Below the pieces are notes generated by a model. The model was not told where the DNA came from, searched no databases, and saw only the letters and a list, made by a program, of their open reading frames with translations. Positions 48,301 through 58,657 of a DNA stretch of 64,000 nucleotides are shown in pieces. The stretch lies in contig NC_045142.1 in the NCBI RefSeq assembly GCF_008831285.2, forward strand, positions 22,259,354-22,323,353, read 5' to 3'. The DNA is from Nymphaea colorata. Its lineage: Eukaryota; Streptophyta; Magnoliopsida; Nymphaeales; Nymphaeaceae. The position numbers were made by a program, and so were the translations under genes. Position 1 is the first letter of the stretch. Each line of letters opens with the position of its first letter.

Positions 48301-51300
48301 GCACTCATCCATGGATGTGTGAATTCCAAAGAGAGATACTCAGCCTTCCCTAGGACACCCAGGTTGGGAAGGCGGGAGCCCATGCTCCAAGCACAACACA
48401 CAACAGTACCCTGGGGTCTTGCACTGCCTACGCTCCGAACAGGCGAGACCAGTGGCGAAAGCGGGACGTCTCCCAAACACAATGCCACAACCCACTGGCC
48501 TCTCATCTCTTATTCTTTCATTATTATCATTATAATTGCCCAATCACAGAATGACCGGCTAGCTCATGAGGTTGGTTCACTTCACGAGTGCACCCACACC
48601 TCCAATTGCCTCCTCACGAGGTCTACACATAACATCAACAATCATAGCTAGCCGTCATACAATACAGGTACAACTACCTTCCAATTCCAATCAATTGCAT
48701 TATTGCCCGCGGCAATACATATGCAACAATTCACAACATTCACATTCATAAAAATTCACATCTTATCAAACACATCAATATCTTTCAAAACTTGGCCAAA
48801 TCCCGGAGTGTAGTCTCGATCCGTGATGGCTCGTATCTGTCCTATGCCATTATCATTCTATGATGCTCTCTAATGCATAATCGGGGTCGAGGAGACACTC
48901 GACTCGATACCCATCCTTATCTGTCCTAAGCAGTTATCAATTCTAGCATGCACATGCAAATACGTAACAGTTTTCAAAACAAACTTCTAATAGCTTTTCA
49001 AAACAGAACTTGTCACATGACAAATCATTCACAATCACACACATCAATCACACCTTTCAAAACTTAGCCAAACCACAGAGAGTAGTCTCGTCCGTGATTG
49101 GTTCGTATCTGTCCTAGACAATTATCATTCTATGATGCTCTCTAATGCACAATCGGGGTCGAGGAGACACTCGACTTGATACCCCACCTCATCTGTCCTA
49201 AGCAGTTATCAATTCTAGCATGCACATGCAAATGCGTAACAGTTTTCAAAACAAGCTTCTAATAGCTTTCCAAAACAGAACTTGTCACATGACAAATCAT
49301 TCACAATCACACACATCAATCACACCTTTCAAAACTTAGCCAAACCACGGAGAGTAGTCTCGATCCGTGATTGGCTCGTATCTGTCCTAGACAATTATCA
49401 TTCTATGATGCTCTCTAATGCACAATCGGGGTCGAGGAGACACTCGACTTGATACCCCACCTCATCTGTCCTAAGCAGTTATCAATTCTAGCATGCACAT
49501 GCAAATGCGTAATAGTTTTCAAAACAAGCTTCTAATAGCTTTCCAAAACAGAACTTGTCACATGACAAACCATTCACAATCACACACATCAATCACACCT
49601 TTCAAAACTTAGCCAAACCACGGAGAGTAGTCTCGATCCGTGATTGGCTCGTATCTGTCCTAGACAATTATCATTTTAGGATGCTTTCTAATGCATAATT
49701 GGGGTCGAGGAGATACTCGACTCGATACCCCACCTCATCTGTCCTAAGCAGTTATCAATCCTAGCATGCACATGCAAATGCGTAACATTTTCAAAACATG
49801 CTTCTCATAGCCTTTCAAAACAAATCATATCATATATCAAACAATTTGCATATCAAACCATTTGCATGCATACACACATTCATTCACAAAACAATCCATC
49901 AATCACATCACAATCCTAGGATCCCACGATCCTAGGAACACACATTCACACAATTGCCCAGGCAGGGATTTGCCTGGAATGCCGCCATACCTGTCGCGCG
50001 TCCAGTAAACACCTTGAACTATGACCCACATTGCTCAAGGCCTACTTGACGTGCCCGGTGTACCTGCAAACATAACAAAATGGTAAGTTCTCTACTCGTT
50101 TTGCTTACCATCGATACAAATATGAAAATACCGTCATCCAGGCATGTCTTCGCCTCAAATGGGTGTCGACCCATGAAACCCTCCAAAAAGGGTCTCTACC
50201 CAACCCACGAGGTTGCCGCCAATGATTAGAACTCAAAACTTGTATTCGACTTATCACATGTACGATTCTCACTTGTTTTCCTTAGTTGAGGTGTCTTCCC
50301 CACCATAAGATTCTCAAGATACAACGTATATGCACCTCAATAGAAGCATATTTCCCCAAGCTCACCAAAACGATTCTAACGTTCTCCACAACAATACAAT
50401 CTCTACCATGCTTCCTAATTGCTTCGAAAATCAACCCATCATGCTTATAAGATCATTGTAGACATGGATCATCGTTCCTCCACATGAGTCCTAGACCTTC
50501 CCCAAAATAGTAACGTCATTAACAAACATCCTAATTCATCAAATCTTAAATCTAGCATGCTCCATTAATAATTATACATGCTCCAACAACAAATATACAA
50601 CAATCTAGGCTCGATTAGGCCTTGCTCACCCCAATTTAAGAGTCTGAACTGCTGCAGTCCTCCCGGCAGCCACCTCACAAGTTCGAGAGGTCCTCAAACG
50701 GCTAAAATCCCGCAATGCCGCCACACCAACGCATTCTAGCCGCTGTTATGAGGGGGAAGAACACATCCCCAAGCTGAAATCCGATCAAACAACGATAAGA
50801 GAATCAAAATCGGGCGAAAAGGAGGTTTAAGGGAGAGGTGTCTGTCGTTAGAAGAGGCCCATAGTAGTTGTAAAAGGGGCTGTGAGAGAGGGAAAAGCGT
50901 GGGCAGAGGGTGCTGACGGAGAGGGGAGAGTGCAGGCAGAGAGAGAGAGTGCAAGGATGTGTGGGAGGAAGAGGGCGTGCATAGAGAGAGGGCGAGCAAA
51001 GAGGGTTCAGACAAAAGGGGAGAGGCTCGAGCAGAGAGCATGGACAGAGAGAGAGTGCGGGAGAGAGAGCTGGCAGAAAAGGGAAACAACACGGGAGGGA
51101 GAGGATGAGACAGAGAGAGAGAGACCGATGGCTCACCTGAGCGCTGCCGCCGCCGCCGCCCACTTCCGTCGCCGCTGCACCGACCTCCGTCTTCCTCTTC
51201 TCTGCGTTGTGGTCATAGCAAAGGGAGAGACGAAGAGGGGAAACGTGGGAGACGAGGGAGAAGAGGGCGACGTCGGGCTCCCACGCTACTGGATTCGGGT

Positions 51301-54300
51301 TCGTGTCTGGACCCGATCCGGCCCACCTACAAAACGAGTCGAGCGTTACAATTCATGCATGACTTGTTAGAATATGTTGTTATGGGAACCGGGTCCATAT
51401 CTGGACCCGGTTCTATGGGGCGCGGGTACCGAGGCGGGCTCGGTACCCTAGGCGGCTTCTCCTCTCTCCCTCTTTATATTGTCACTTGTGTTTAGTGTTG
51501 AATTAAGTGAAATATAATTTTCTCTCTCCTAGGGTTGCGGTGAGCCCCTAGGTCAGAGCCTCCCCGTGGTTTTTCACCTCTTTCTGAGGTTTTCCACGTA
51601 GATTGTGTGTTTGTTCTCCACTCTCTCTCTTTGTGGTTCGTGTTTCTACATGGTATCAGAGCCAAGGGAGTTGGAGAAGCGTTTTTTCCGAGGATCGTCA
51701 GGTTTTTTCGTCGCCCGACGCCGTTGAAGTTCCGGCGCCGCTGCTGCCCGTTTGACGTCGCCCTGCTCTGCCGCCGCTGTCCTTTGTTCCGCCGCCGCCG
51801 TCCTCTGTTCCGACGCCGCTGCTGCACTTGTGACGTCGCCCTGCTCTGCCGCCGCCGTCCTTTTGTTCCGCCGCCGCCGTCCTCTGTTCCGCCGTCCTCT
51901 GTTGCGCCTCCGCGGTCCTCCGTTCGGCCCGTTCTTTGTTTCTGCCACCGTGGGTGGCCTCTGTGTTGCGCCGTCGCCTGCTTTCCGTTGCCGCTGCCTC
52001 ATTCCCGCCGCCGTCGCCGCTGTCTCCTTCCCGTCGCCGTTGCCTCTTTCCGCTGCTGTGCCTCTTGTTGCTGTGTGCTTGTTTGTGATGGCAGAAGCGA
52101 TGGGGACTCAAAAAGATGCCGTTCTTGACACGGGCAGCGCCTCCAAGACTGAGAACGTGCCGCTCCAGGTCACCTCCATCCGTCTGACCAAGGACAATTA
52201 CCTATCTTGGTCTGCCGCTCTCGAGATTGGGATTACTAGCCGTGGGCGTCTCTCTTACATCACTGGCGACAAACCTGCGCCCATCAAATCTGATCCTCAA
52301 TGGGCCACGTGGGCGTTGGAGGACAGCCAAGTGAAGGTGTGGATTATCAGCTCCGTGTCATCCGATATCCAGCCCCTCATTCTGCGGAAGCCGACCTCTT
52401 TTGATATGTGGACTGTGCTTGCAAAGATGTATGGTCGCAAGAAGAGACATCTGCGCACCTATCAGATTAAACGCAATATTTACTCTCTGACACAGGGTGA
52501 TTTGTCTGTTGCTGCCTTCTATGCTGCCCTGAAGACCAAATGGGAGGAGCTAGATTATCATGTGACTGATGAGTGGACGTGCGGTTCAGATCATTCCCTC
52601 TACTGGGAAAAGGAATGGATGGACCGTACGTTTTTGTTTCTGGGAGGCCTGCGGGATGAATTTGAGTCTATTCGTAGCCAGATTCTTAATGGTGATGAGA
52701 TTCCGGGGATAGAGGAAGTATATGCTCGTGTTGAGTCTGAAGAACAACGTCGCCAGGTGATGCATCTTGACACCGGTCATGGCCCTTCTGCCTTTGTCAG
52801 CCGTGCCTCAGGGACTGGGCAGCGTCCTGCCCGACATTGCACTCATTGCCACAAGTTGGGGCATTCGGTGGATTTCTGTTGGGATCTTCATCCCGAGAAG
52901 AGACTGGTCAGAGGTCGTCCTCCCTCTGGCAAGCGTAGCCCTACTGTGTCTGATTCCAGTCAGAGCAATTCTTCTAGTGGTGCAAAGTCCAAGTTGTCTC
53001 CTGCTCAACTCAAGGAGCTACAGGCGTACATCAGCCGTCTATCTACTACCCCTGAGGAGTCCTCCACGTCTGAAGGGGCTCAGCTAGCCCAAGCCCTCGT
53101 TGCCTCGACTGATCAAGGTAACCCTTCTCTTGGTGATTGGATTGTTGATAGTGGAGCCACTCACCACATGACAGGGGACTCTAAACTCTTTCAAGAATAT
53201 CAACTTTCCTCTGGCAAGCAACGCGTGTCTATGGCAGATGGGTCTTCTATCTCTGTGGCTGGGAAAGGGAGCTTGTCCCTGCTGAACAAATATCATCTCC
53301 ACAATGCCCTGCATGTTCCACATATTCCTGTGAACTTACTCTCTGTCAGCAGTATTACTAAAGAATTAAACTGTAATCTAATTTTCTCTGCTGATCATTG
53401 TTCCCTGCAGGACTTGGTGACGGGGAAGAAGATTGGGATTGGTTCGGTTACTGATGGGCTCTACAGGCTGCCGGTCCAAGTTGCTTCAGCGTTGATTTCT
53501 GCCACGAGTGGTCACTTGTCTGGTGTGAATGATAGATCTACTGTTCTGCGATGGCACGAGCGTCTTGGACATCTCCCCTTCCAGTTAATAAAGAAGTTGT
53601 TTCCTCATTTGTTTGCTTCTGTCTCCATTGACTCCTTCGCTTGTGAAGTGTGTCAATTGGCTAAACATGTCAGGGCTTCATACCCTATTTCTTTGAATAA
53701 ATCCACTCATCCGTTTGCCTTAGTTCATTCCGATGTTTGGGGTCCTTCTGGAGTACCCACGTGTGGTGGTTGTCACTATTTTTTGACGCTTATTGATGAT
53801 TACTCTAGATGTACGTTCGTGTACTTGTTGCGAGAACGTAGTGAGGTTCCAGCAGTTGTGAAAAACTTTGTTGCCTTTGTTGAGACTCAATTCCATACTA
53901 CTGTTCAAGCTTTCCGTACGGATAATGCAAGAGAATATGTCTCCCAATCCCTTGATGAATTCTTGAAAGGAAAGGGTATTGTTCATGAAACCTCTTGTAG
54001 TTATACCCCTCCTCAGAATGGTATAGCTGAACGTAAAAATCGTCATCTATTGAATGTTACCCGGGCCATTATGTTCCAACGTCATGTCCCGAAGCGGTAT
54101 TGGGGTGATGCACTTCTCACTAGTGCACATCTCATTAACCGTATGCCTACTAGAGTGCTGGATGGTCAGTCTCCTTATTCTACCCTGTGGCCTACTCAGA
54201 ATCCGTGGCCTCTTACTCCTCGTGTCTTTGGGTGCAGTTGTTTTGTGCATAATCATAGCCCTACTCTCAAAAAACTTGATCCCCGGTCTATTAAAGGAGT

Positions 54301-57300
54301 TTTCTTGGGGTACTCTTCCACTCAGAAGGGGTATAAATGTGTGGATCCCACTACTTCCAAAGTATATGTTTCGAGGGATGTCACATTTCATGAACATGAG
54401 TCGTATTTTCCGGTGAATACTCTTCAGGGGGAGTGTCTTGGGAACATAGGGGAAGAGTATTCCTCTAATCAGCTGATTCAGTTTATGGAGTTTTTGGATT
54501 ACAAGGTTAGTCCCAGTGTGATTGACACGGTCACGGTCAGTAATGAGAAGGGCAGTCATATGGAAGGGGTCACGGTGGATGCTCAGCCCACTGTTGCCCG
54601 GGATCACTTGTTTGGCAAGGTTTATGTCAGAAAGGAGAAAGCTACTGTGGAAGATGTTGGTGATGAGGATAGAACCAATCCCAATCTTGTGATCTCCCCG
54701 GATGACCCAAGTCCATCGAATGAAGAGCTCCCTATTGCTTTGCGCAAAGGCACCAGGTCATGTACTTCTCACCCTATTCAGAGATTTGTTTCTTATGCTA
54801 AGCTCAGTACAAATTACAAATGTTTTATCACAACCTTATCCAAAGTTGTTATTCCCAGGTCGGTGGATGATGCTAAGGATGATCCCAAGTGGTTACATGC
54901 TATGACGGAGGAGATGGGTGCGTTAGCTAAGAACAAAACATGGGAAGTTGTTGATATCCCTAAAGGGACACACTTAGTTGGCTCTAAGTGGGTTTACAAC
55001 GTGAAGTACAAACCTGATGGCACTGTAGATCGATATAAAGCTCGTCTGGTTGCAAAGGGGTTCAGCCAAAAGTATGGGATCGACTATCTTGAGACCTTTG
55101 CCCCTGTTGCAAAGTTGAAGACTGTGAGGGTTATTCTTGCTCTTGCTGTGCACAAGAAGTGGCGCATGGACCAGCTTGATGTTAAAAATGCGTTCTTGAA
55201 CGGCCATCTGGAGGAAGAAGTCTATATGAGCATGCCTCCCGGGTATGTTCAAGAGGGAAAATGTTGTCACCTCAAGAAAGCTTTGTATGGCTTGAAGCAG
55301 TCGCCTAGAGCTTGGTTTGAGAGACTAAGGATCGTTATGAAGTCTACTGGGTACAAGCAAGGAAATGGAGATCATACCCTATTCATAAAGCAGAGAGATG
55401 GTCTGGTGAGTCTTCTCCTTGTCTACGTTGATGATATGATTGTCACGGGCAGTGATGAAGAAGAAAACAGAAAGATGAAAGAGAGATTAGCTAAAGAATT
55501 CGACCTCAAGGATCTGGGTAAGCTGAGATACTTTTTGGGGATAGAAATTGCTCGATCAGAGACAGGGCTGGTTATGAATCAAAGGAAGTACACTCTTGAC
55601 TTACTAAAGGAGACAGGTAAACTTGGTTGTAGGCCCTATCTTACTCCTATGGAGTCGGGAACTAAGATAAGTATCAAGACGGGCACCACTCTGGATGAGG
55701 AAGGAAAAGGGCGATATCAGAGGCTAGTTGGTAAGCTTATCTATCTTACTCTAACTCGCCCTGATATCACGTATGCGGTAAATGTGCTAAGTCAATTTAT
55801 GCATGCTCCCACGGATTGTCATTGGAAGAGTGCAGAACGAGTGTTGGGGTATCTAAAGAATGACCCAGGAAAAGGGCTGCTGTATACTCGACAAGACAAA
55901 CTTACTATTGAGGGCTACTCAGATGCAGATTGGGCAGGTTGCACTGACACAAGGAGGTCTACTACAGGGTATTGTATCTTTCTTGGAGGTAACCTAGTTG
56001 TTTGGAGAAGTAAGAGGCAAGAAGTATGTTCGAGGTCTAGTGCTGAGGCTGAGTACAGGGCTGTTGCAATGGGGGTTACAGAGATGCTGTGGCTGAAGAT
56101 TCTTTTGACTGATATTGGTGTGGAACTGGGAGATAAAATGAAGATGTACTGTGACAACAAGTCTGCGATTAATCTTGCCAATAATCCAGTTCTACATGAC
56201 AGGACCAAACATGTGGAGATTGACCGTCATTTTATCCGGGAACGCATTGACTCAAAGGAGCTGATTCTGCCATATATGAAGTCTGAAGATCAAGTTGCAG
56301 ACGTCCTAACTAAAGGGCTTTGTACTTCTTCATTTGAAAAGAATGTTAGCAAGCTTGGCATGTTTGACATGTATGCCAAGCTTGAGGGGGAGTGTTAGAA
56401 TATGTTGTTATGGGAACCGGGTCCATATCTGGACCCGGTTCTATGGGGTGCGGGTACCGAGGCGGGCTCGGTACCCTAGGCGGCTTCTCCTCTCTCCCTC
56501 TTTATATTGTCACTTGTGTTTAGTGTTGAATTAAGTGAAATATAATTTTCTCTCTCCTAGGGTTGCGGTGAGCCCCTAGGTCAGAGCCTCCCCGTGGTTT
56601 TTCACCTCTTTCTGAGGTTTTCCACGTAGATTGTGTGTTTGTTCTCCACTCTCTCTCTTTGTGGTTCGTGTTTCTACATGACTAATTGTACATTCTACTC
56701 TAATTCCATTTCACAAATAATAACTTTCTGTAAGGCAGGTTCTGAAATACCTGCATTTTCTACTGATCCGACTCATTTGCATCACTTTTTTTTTTTTAGT
56801 GAAAGACATAACTAAGAAAACCATCCATTCTGTTTACAAAGTTATTTTCTCCTAAAGAAGTGCAGATGTCATTTTTGCTTTTTGGTTTGATTTATTTTTC
56901 ACATTGATGGATATGTTTATTATGATGCTGTGAGCAAGCAACCAAGAAGTTATCCGGTATATTTAAAATTTGGCTAAATCATTATTGTTACTTCCCAGGG
57001 TGCTGCTTTGTCATATGTCCATCAAGGCAAGAGGCAGACAAGGCTATTAGTGCATGTCATAACAAGCGAACGCTTCCAGGGGTAAGCTTCTTGAATTTCT
57101 CCAGATGGAATTTTTTCTATTTTTACCTCATGCATTTCAGTTTTTGGCATGTTTTGGGTCCATCATTTTTCTGAACTCGTCTGTTCCATGTATTTACCAG
57201 AATATTGTTCTTTTCACTTGGTACTTAGTCAATAATTTTTTTATTTTTATTTTTTAATTTGAAGCAGCCCAATTCCTTTGGAGTTGGCACCTAACAAGAG

Positions 57301-58657
57301 GGCCTAGGGTTCTTATATTTAGTCTACTGCAGGTTCTGCAGTCACTAGGGCTTTGCTTGGATTTGCCTGTAGGTTGCGAAGGCATGCCAAGTTTTCATGA
57401 TTCAAAATTCAAAGTATTGTTTTCCATCTATCTTAGCAGGCATATGCAATTGAATATTTAATCTCGAATACAGCATAATGCAGAATAATGATATGACCAT
57501 ATATTACATGGTTTTCAAGAATACGAACATGACACATGATTTGCCTTTTTTCGATACTGTTAGGTTAGATGATATGAAATAGAAGGTATAACAACTATAT
57601 AGAGGTAAGCAAGATTCTCATGTTCTCTTGTTCTAATAGACTAATACTTATTTTTAATAGACTAATAGTCTAGTGCTTATTTCATCTGTGGACATAAAAT
57701 GATAAACATGCCACTAGCGTTTTAAATTTTTTTATGTTTGTTTTAATATGTTAGTCACTATTTTTTATTTTGATCAATGCTTCTGTAAGAAAATCAGTAG
57801 AAAGCTCATAATTTCTCTACTGTTTTCTGTATATTTTTTAATTTGTTGAATTCTTGAGATTTTCCGATAAAGAGATACCTTCCGTTGAATAACTGAAGAA
57901 CAGCTCGCGGATAAAAACCTAAGACTGGTATTTGGATAGTGATTCAAACAGATATGTTTGGGAGCTCCCTGTTTGTAGGTGCACCTAAAAGTTCATAGTA
58001 GCGGCTTTACTGGTGTGTTCACATTGCAGTGTCTCATTTATCAAGAGAACCATGCTGTGCGCATTTTACACAATTAGACTGTCTTTCAAGAAACACTTTG
58101 TGCAAACAATCTTGCTACTTTATTTGCAGACTTTTTGTTCTTTTAGCCATTCACAAGATTTTAGCAGCTCTCTATTTGGCTGCTGTGCTTGTTTGACTTG
58201 ATATGATCCTCCTTCAGGCGGCCAGCCCATTGCAAGTGAAATATGCTGATGGGGAACTAGAAAGACTAGGTGAGATTTCGTTATATCAGTATATTTTTTC
58301 CTTTCTTGTTTGTACCCTATATCTTAATCATGCTTACCTGTCCACATAGAACACAAACTTTTTGTTGGAATGCTCCCAAAGACGGTTTCTGAAGCTGAAG
58401 TTTCTGATCTGTTCTCAAAATATGGAAATATCCGAGATCTACAAATTCTAAGGGGTTCTCAACAGACAAGCAAAGGTATGCTCCTTTCTTTCTTTTACAA
58501 ATTTTGTCAGATTCGCCTGAATAAGGTTTGCATGTGGGTTAATGTGCTATTTTGTTATTTTTATGGTGCACTTGCAGGGTGTGCTTTCTTAAAATATGAA
58601 ACAAAGGATCAGGCAATTTCAGCTATAGAAGCTCTCAATGGAAAGCACAGGATGGAG
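45385..58657 (+). CDS. BRN1: BRN1/BRN2-like (Bruno/CELF) RNA-binding protein, 5' part, five exons
   Basis: Coding exons are 45385-45556, 56999-57081, 58218-58269, 58350-58475 and 58578-58657. All have GT-AG borders and consistent phases, together 171 codons. Exons 1-3 encode RRM1: RNP2-like KLFVGQVP, then the RNP1 region GCCFVICPSR, then QVKYADGELERL. Exons 4-5 encode most of RRM2: KLFVGMLP, then GCAFLKYET. The order and exon joints follow Arabidopsis BRN1/BRN2, which bind the SOC1 mRNA 3' UTR and delay flowering (established). A C-terminal linker and RRM3 are expected but not found before 64000, so the gene continues beyond the window or is truncated. Intron 1 is 11,442 bp and holds a solo LTR and Copia B. 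Intron 5 exceeds 5.3 kb and holds a MITE, a pararetrovirus remnant and Copia C. Confidence 0.88.
47514..51350. mobile_element. 3.8 kb solo LTR in BRN-like intron 1 (probably Ty3/gypsy)
   Basis: The segment starts TGTCACACCCC and ends GCGTTACA. The five bases ATTCA flank it on both sides (47509-47513 and 51351-51355), a typical LTR-element target duplication. There is no primer site, polypurine tract or coding domain inside, so a single recombined LTR is the simplest reading. Read on the minus strand the ends are TGTAACGC...GGGGTGTGACA, which looks like a usual Gypsy orientation, but strand remains uncertain. It contains a ~272 bp tandem array and a GA-rich section at 50880-51125. Confidence 0.78.
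48770..49830. repeat. Tandem array of ~272 bp units, nearly four copies, inside the solo LTR
   Basis: The landmark CTTGGCCAAA/CTTAGCCAAA occurs at 48791, 49063, 49335 and 49608, giving spacings of 272, 272 and 273. Shared blocks include GTAGTCTCG, GGGGTCGAGGAGA and CATGCACATGCAAAT. The last copy degenerates after ~49800. Confidence 0.95.
51365..51650 (+). repeat. 5' LTR of Copia B, with two perfect inverted repeats
   Basis: TG...CA ends. GAACCGGGTCCA (51386-51397) pairs with TGGACCCGGTTC (51402-51413) across a 4-base loop. GGGTACCGAG (51424-51433) pairs with CTCGGTACCC (51439-51448) across a 5-base loop. A TATA-like TTTATATT follows at ~51473-51480. Confidence 0.96.
51651..51662 (+). other. 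Primer-binding site of Copia B
   Basis: TGGTATCAGAGC directly follows the LTR and is the perfect complement type for plant initiator Met tRNA. Confidence 0.95.
51754..51909 (+). repeat. 78 bp duplication in the GC-rich leader of Copia B
   Basis: GACGTCGCCCTGCTCTG starts at 51754 and 51832, and both copies continue with TTCCGCCGCCGCCG and TCCTCTGTTCCG. The period is a multiple of three, so the long frame upstream of the gag ATG stays open. Confidence 0.85.
52088..56398 (+). CDS. Copia B gag-pol polyprotein, 1,436 residues
   Basis: I chose the ATG at 52088. The frame stays open upstream to ~51752 but has no ATG there and is an Ala/Cys/Arg-rich repeat. Gag covers ~1-265, ending in a zinc knuckle of form CxxCx4Hx4C (251-264). 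Protease has DSGA at 354-357. The pre-integrase WHERLGH motif is at ~485. The integrase core has Asp549, Asp612 and Glu648, with 35 residues between the last two. Reverse transcriptase has YVDD at 1113-1116, and RNase H starts near 1270 with Asp1279. No internal stop or frameshift exists. The last Cys codon and the TAG stop are the first six bases of the right LTR. Confidence 0.97.
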   Translation: MAEAMGTQKDAVLDTGSASKTENVPLQVTSIRLTKDNYLSWSAALEIGITSRGRLSYITGDKPAPIKSDPQWATWALEDSQVKVWIISSVSSDIQPLILRKPTSFDMWTVLAKMYGRKKRHLRTYQIKRNIYSLTQGDLSVAAFYAALKTKWEELDYHVTDEWTCGSDHSLYWEKEWMDRTFLFLGGLRDEFESIRSQILNGDEIPGIEEVYARVESEEQRRQVMHLDTGHGPSAFVSRASGTGQRPARHCTHCHKLGHSVDFCWDLHPEKRLVRGRPPSGKRSPTVSDSSQSNSSSGAKSKLSPAQLKELQAYISRLSTTPEESSTSEGAQLAQALVASTDQGNPSLGDWIVDSGATHHMTGDSKLFQEYQLSSGKQRVSMADGSSISVAGKGSLSLLNKYHLHNALHVPHIPVNLLSVSSITKELNCNLIFSADHCSLQDLVTGKKIGIGSVTDGLYRLPVQVASALISATSGHLSGVNDRSTVLRWHERLGHLPFQLIKKLFPHLFASVSIDSFACEVCQLAKHVRASYPISLNKSTHPFALVHSDVWGPSGVPTCGGCHYFLTLIDDYSRCTFVYLLRERSEVPAVVKNFVAFVETQFHTTVQAFRTDNAREYVSQSLDEFLKGKGIVHETSCSYTPPQNGIAERKNRHLLNVTRAIMFQRHVPKRYWGDALLTSAHLINRMPTRVLDGQSPYSTLWPTQNPWPLTPRVFGCSCFVHNHSPTLKKLDPRSIKGVFLGYSSTQKGYKCVDPTTSKVYVSRDVTFHEHESYFPVNTLQGECLGNIGEEYSSNQLIQFMEFLDYKVSPSVIDTVTVSNEKGSHMEGVTVDAQPTVARDHLFGKVYVRKEKATVEDVGDEDRTNPNLVISPDDPSPSNEELPIALRKGTRSCTSHPIQRFVSYAKLSTNYKCFITTLSKVVIPRSVDDAKDDPKWLHAMTEEMGALAKNKTWEVVDIPKGTHLVGSKWVYNVKYKPDGTVDRYKARLVAKGFSQKYGIDYLETFAPVAKLKTVRVILALAVHKKWRMDQLDVKNAFLNGHLEEEVYMSMPPGYVQEGKCCHLKKALYGLKQSPRAWFERLRIVMKSTGYKQGNGDHTLFIKQRDGLVSLLLVYVDDMIVTGSDEEENRKMKERLAKEFDLKDLGKLRYFLGIEIARSETGLVMNQRKYTLDLLKETGKLGCRPYLTPMESGTKISIKTGTTLDEEGKGRYQRLVGKLIYLTLTRPDITYAVNVLSQFMHAPTDCHWKSAERVLGYLKNDPGKGLLYTRQDKLTIEGYSDADWAGCTDTRRSTTGYCIFLGGNLVVWRSKRQEVCSRSSAEAEYRAVAMGVTEMLWLKILLTDIGVELGDKMKMYCDNKSAINLANNPVLHDRTKHVEIDRHFIRERIDSKELILPYMKSEDQVADVLTKGLCTSSFEKNVSKLGMFDMYAKLEGEC
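56393..56678 (+). repeat. 3' LTR of Copia B, overlapping the gag-pol stop codon
   Basis: Identical to the left LTR except at 56449. The polypurine tract GAGGGGGAG at 56384-56392 precedes it, and TGACT follows it. The same two inverted repeats are present, the first at 56414-56441. Confidence 0.96.

Larger units (their letters stand above)
51365..56678 (+). mobile_element. Ty1/copia LTR retrotransposon B, apparently intact
   Basis: Both LTRs are 286 bp (51365-51650 and 56393-56678) and differ at one position, C at 51421 versus T at 56449. TGACT flanks both sides (51360-51364 and 56679-56683). The primer site abuts the left LTR and a GAGGGGGAG polypurine tract abuts the right one. A single open frame carries all Copia domains. 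It lies in sense orientation in intron 1 of the BRN-like gene, 14 bp past the solo LTR. This looks like a recent, potentially mobile insertion. Confidence 0.97.

Noticed and set aside
48064-48651. 195-codon frame on the plus strand
   Set aside because: It lies within the solo LTR, has no recognisable domain, and is overlapped by similar random frames on the other strand.
48770-49830. Regularly spaced repeats resembling a CRISPR-like array
   Set aside because: The whole ~272 bp unit repeats, with no short conserved repeats separated by unique spacers. It is a tandem array inside an LTR of a plant genome.
50882-51370. 162-codon Glu/Arg-rich reading frame
   Set aside because: It arises from the GA-rich tract within the solo LTR, has no domain, and overlaps equally long frames on the other strand.
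51646-52111. Long Arg/Gly-rich frames on the minus strand
   Set aside because: They are shadows of the CGCCG-rich Copia B leader and contain no recognisable motif.
58013-58201. Possible extra coding exon between BRN-like exons 2 and 3
   Set aside because: Exons 2 and 3 join in phase and match the BRN RRM1 order without it; the stretch has no RRM similarity.
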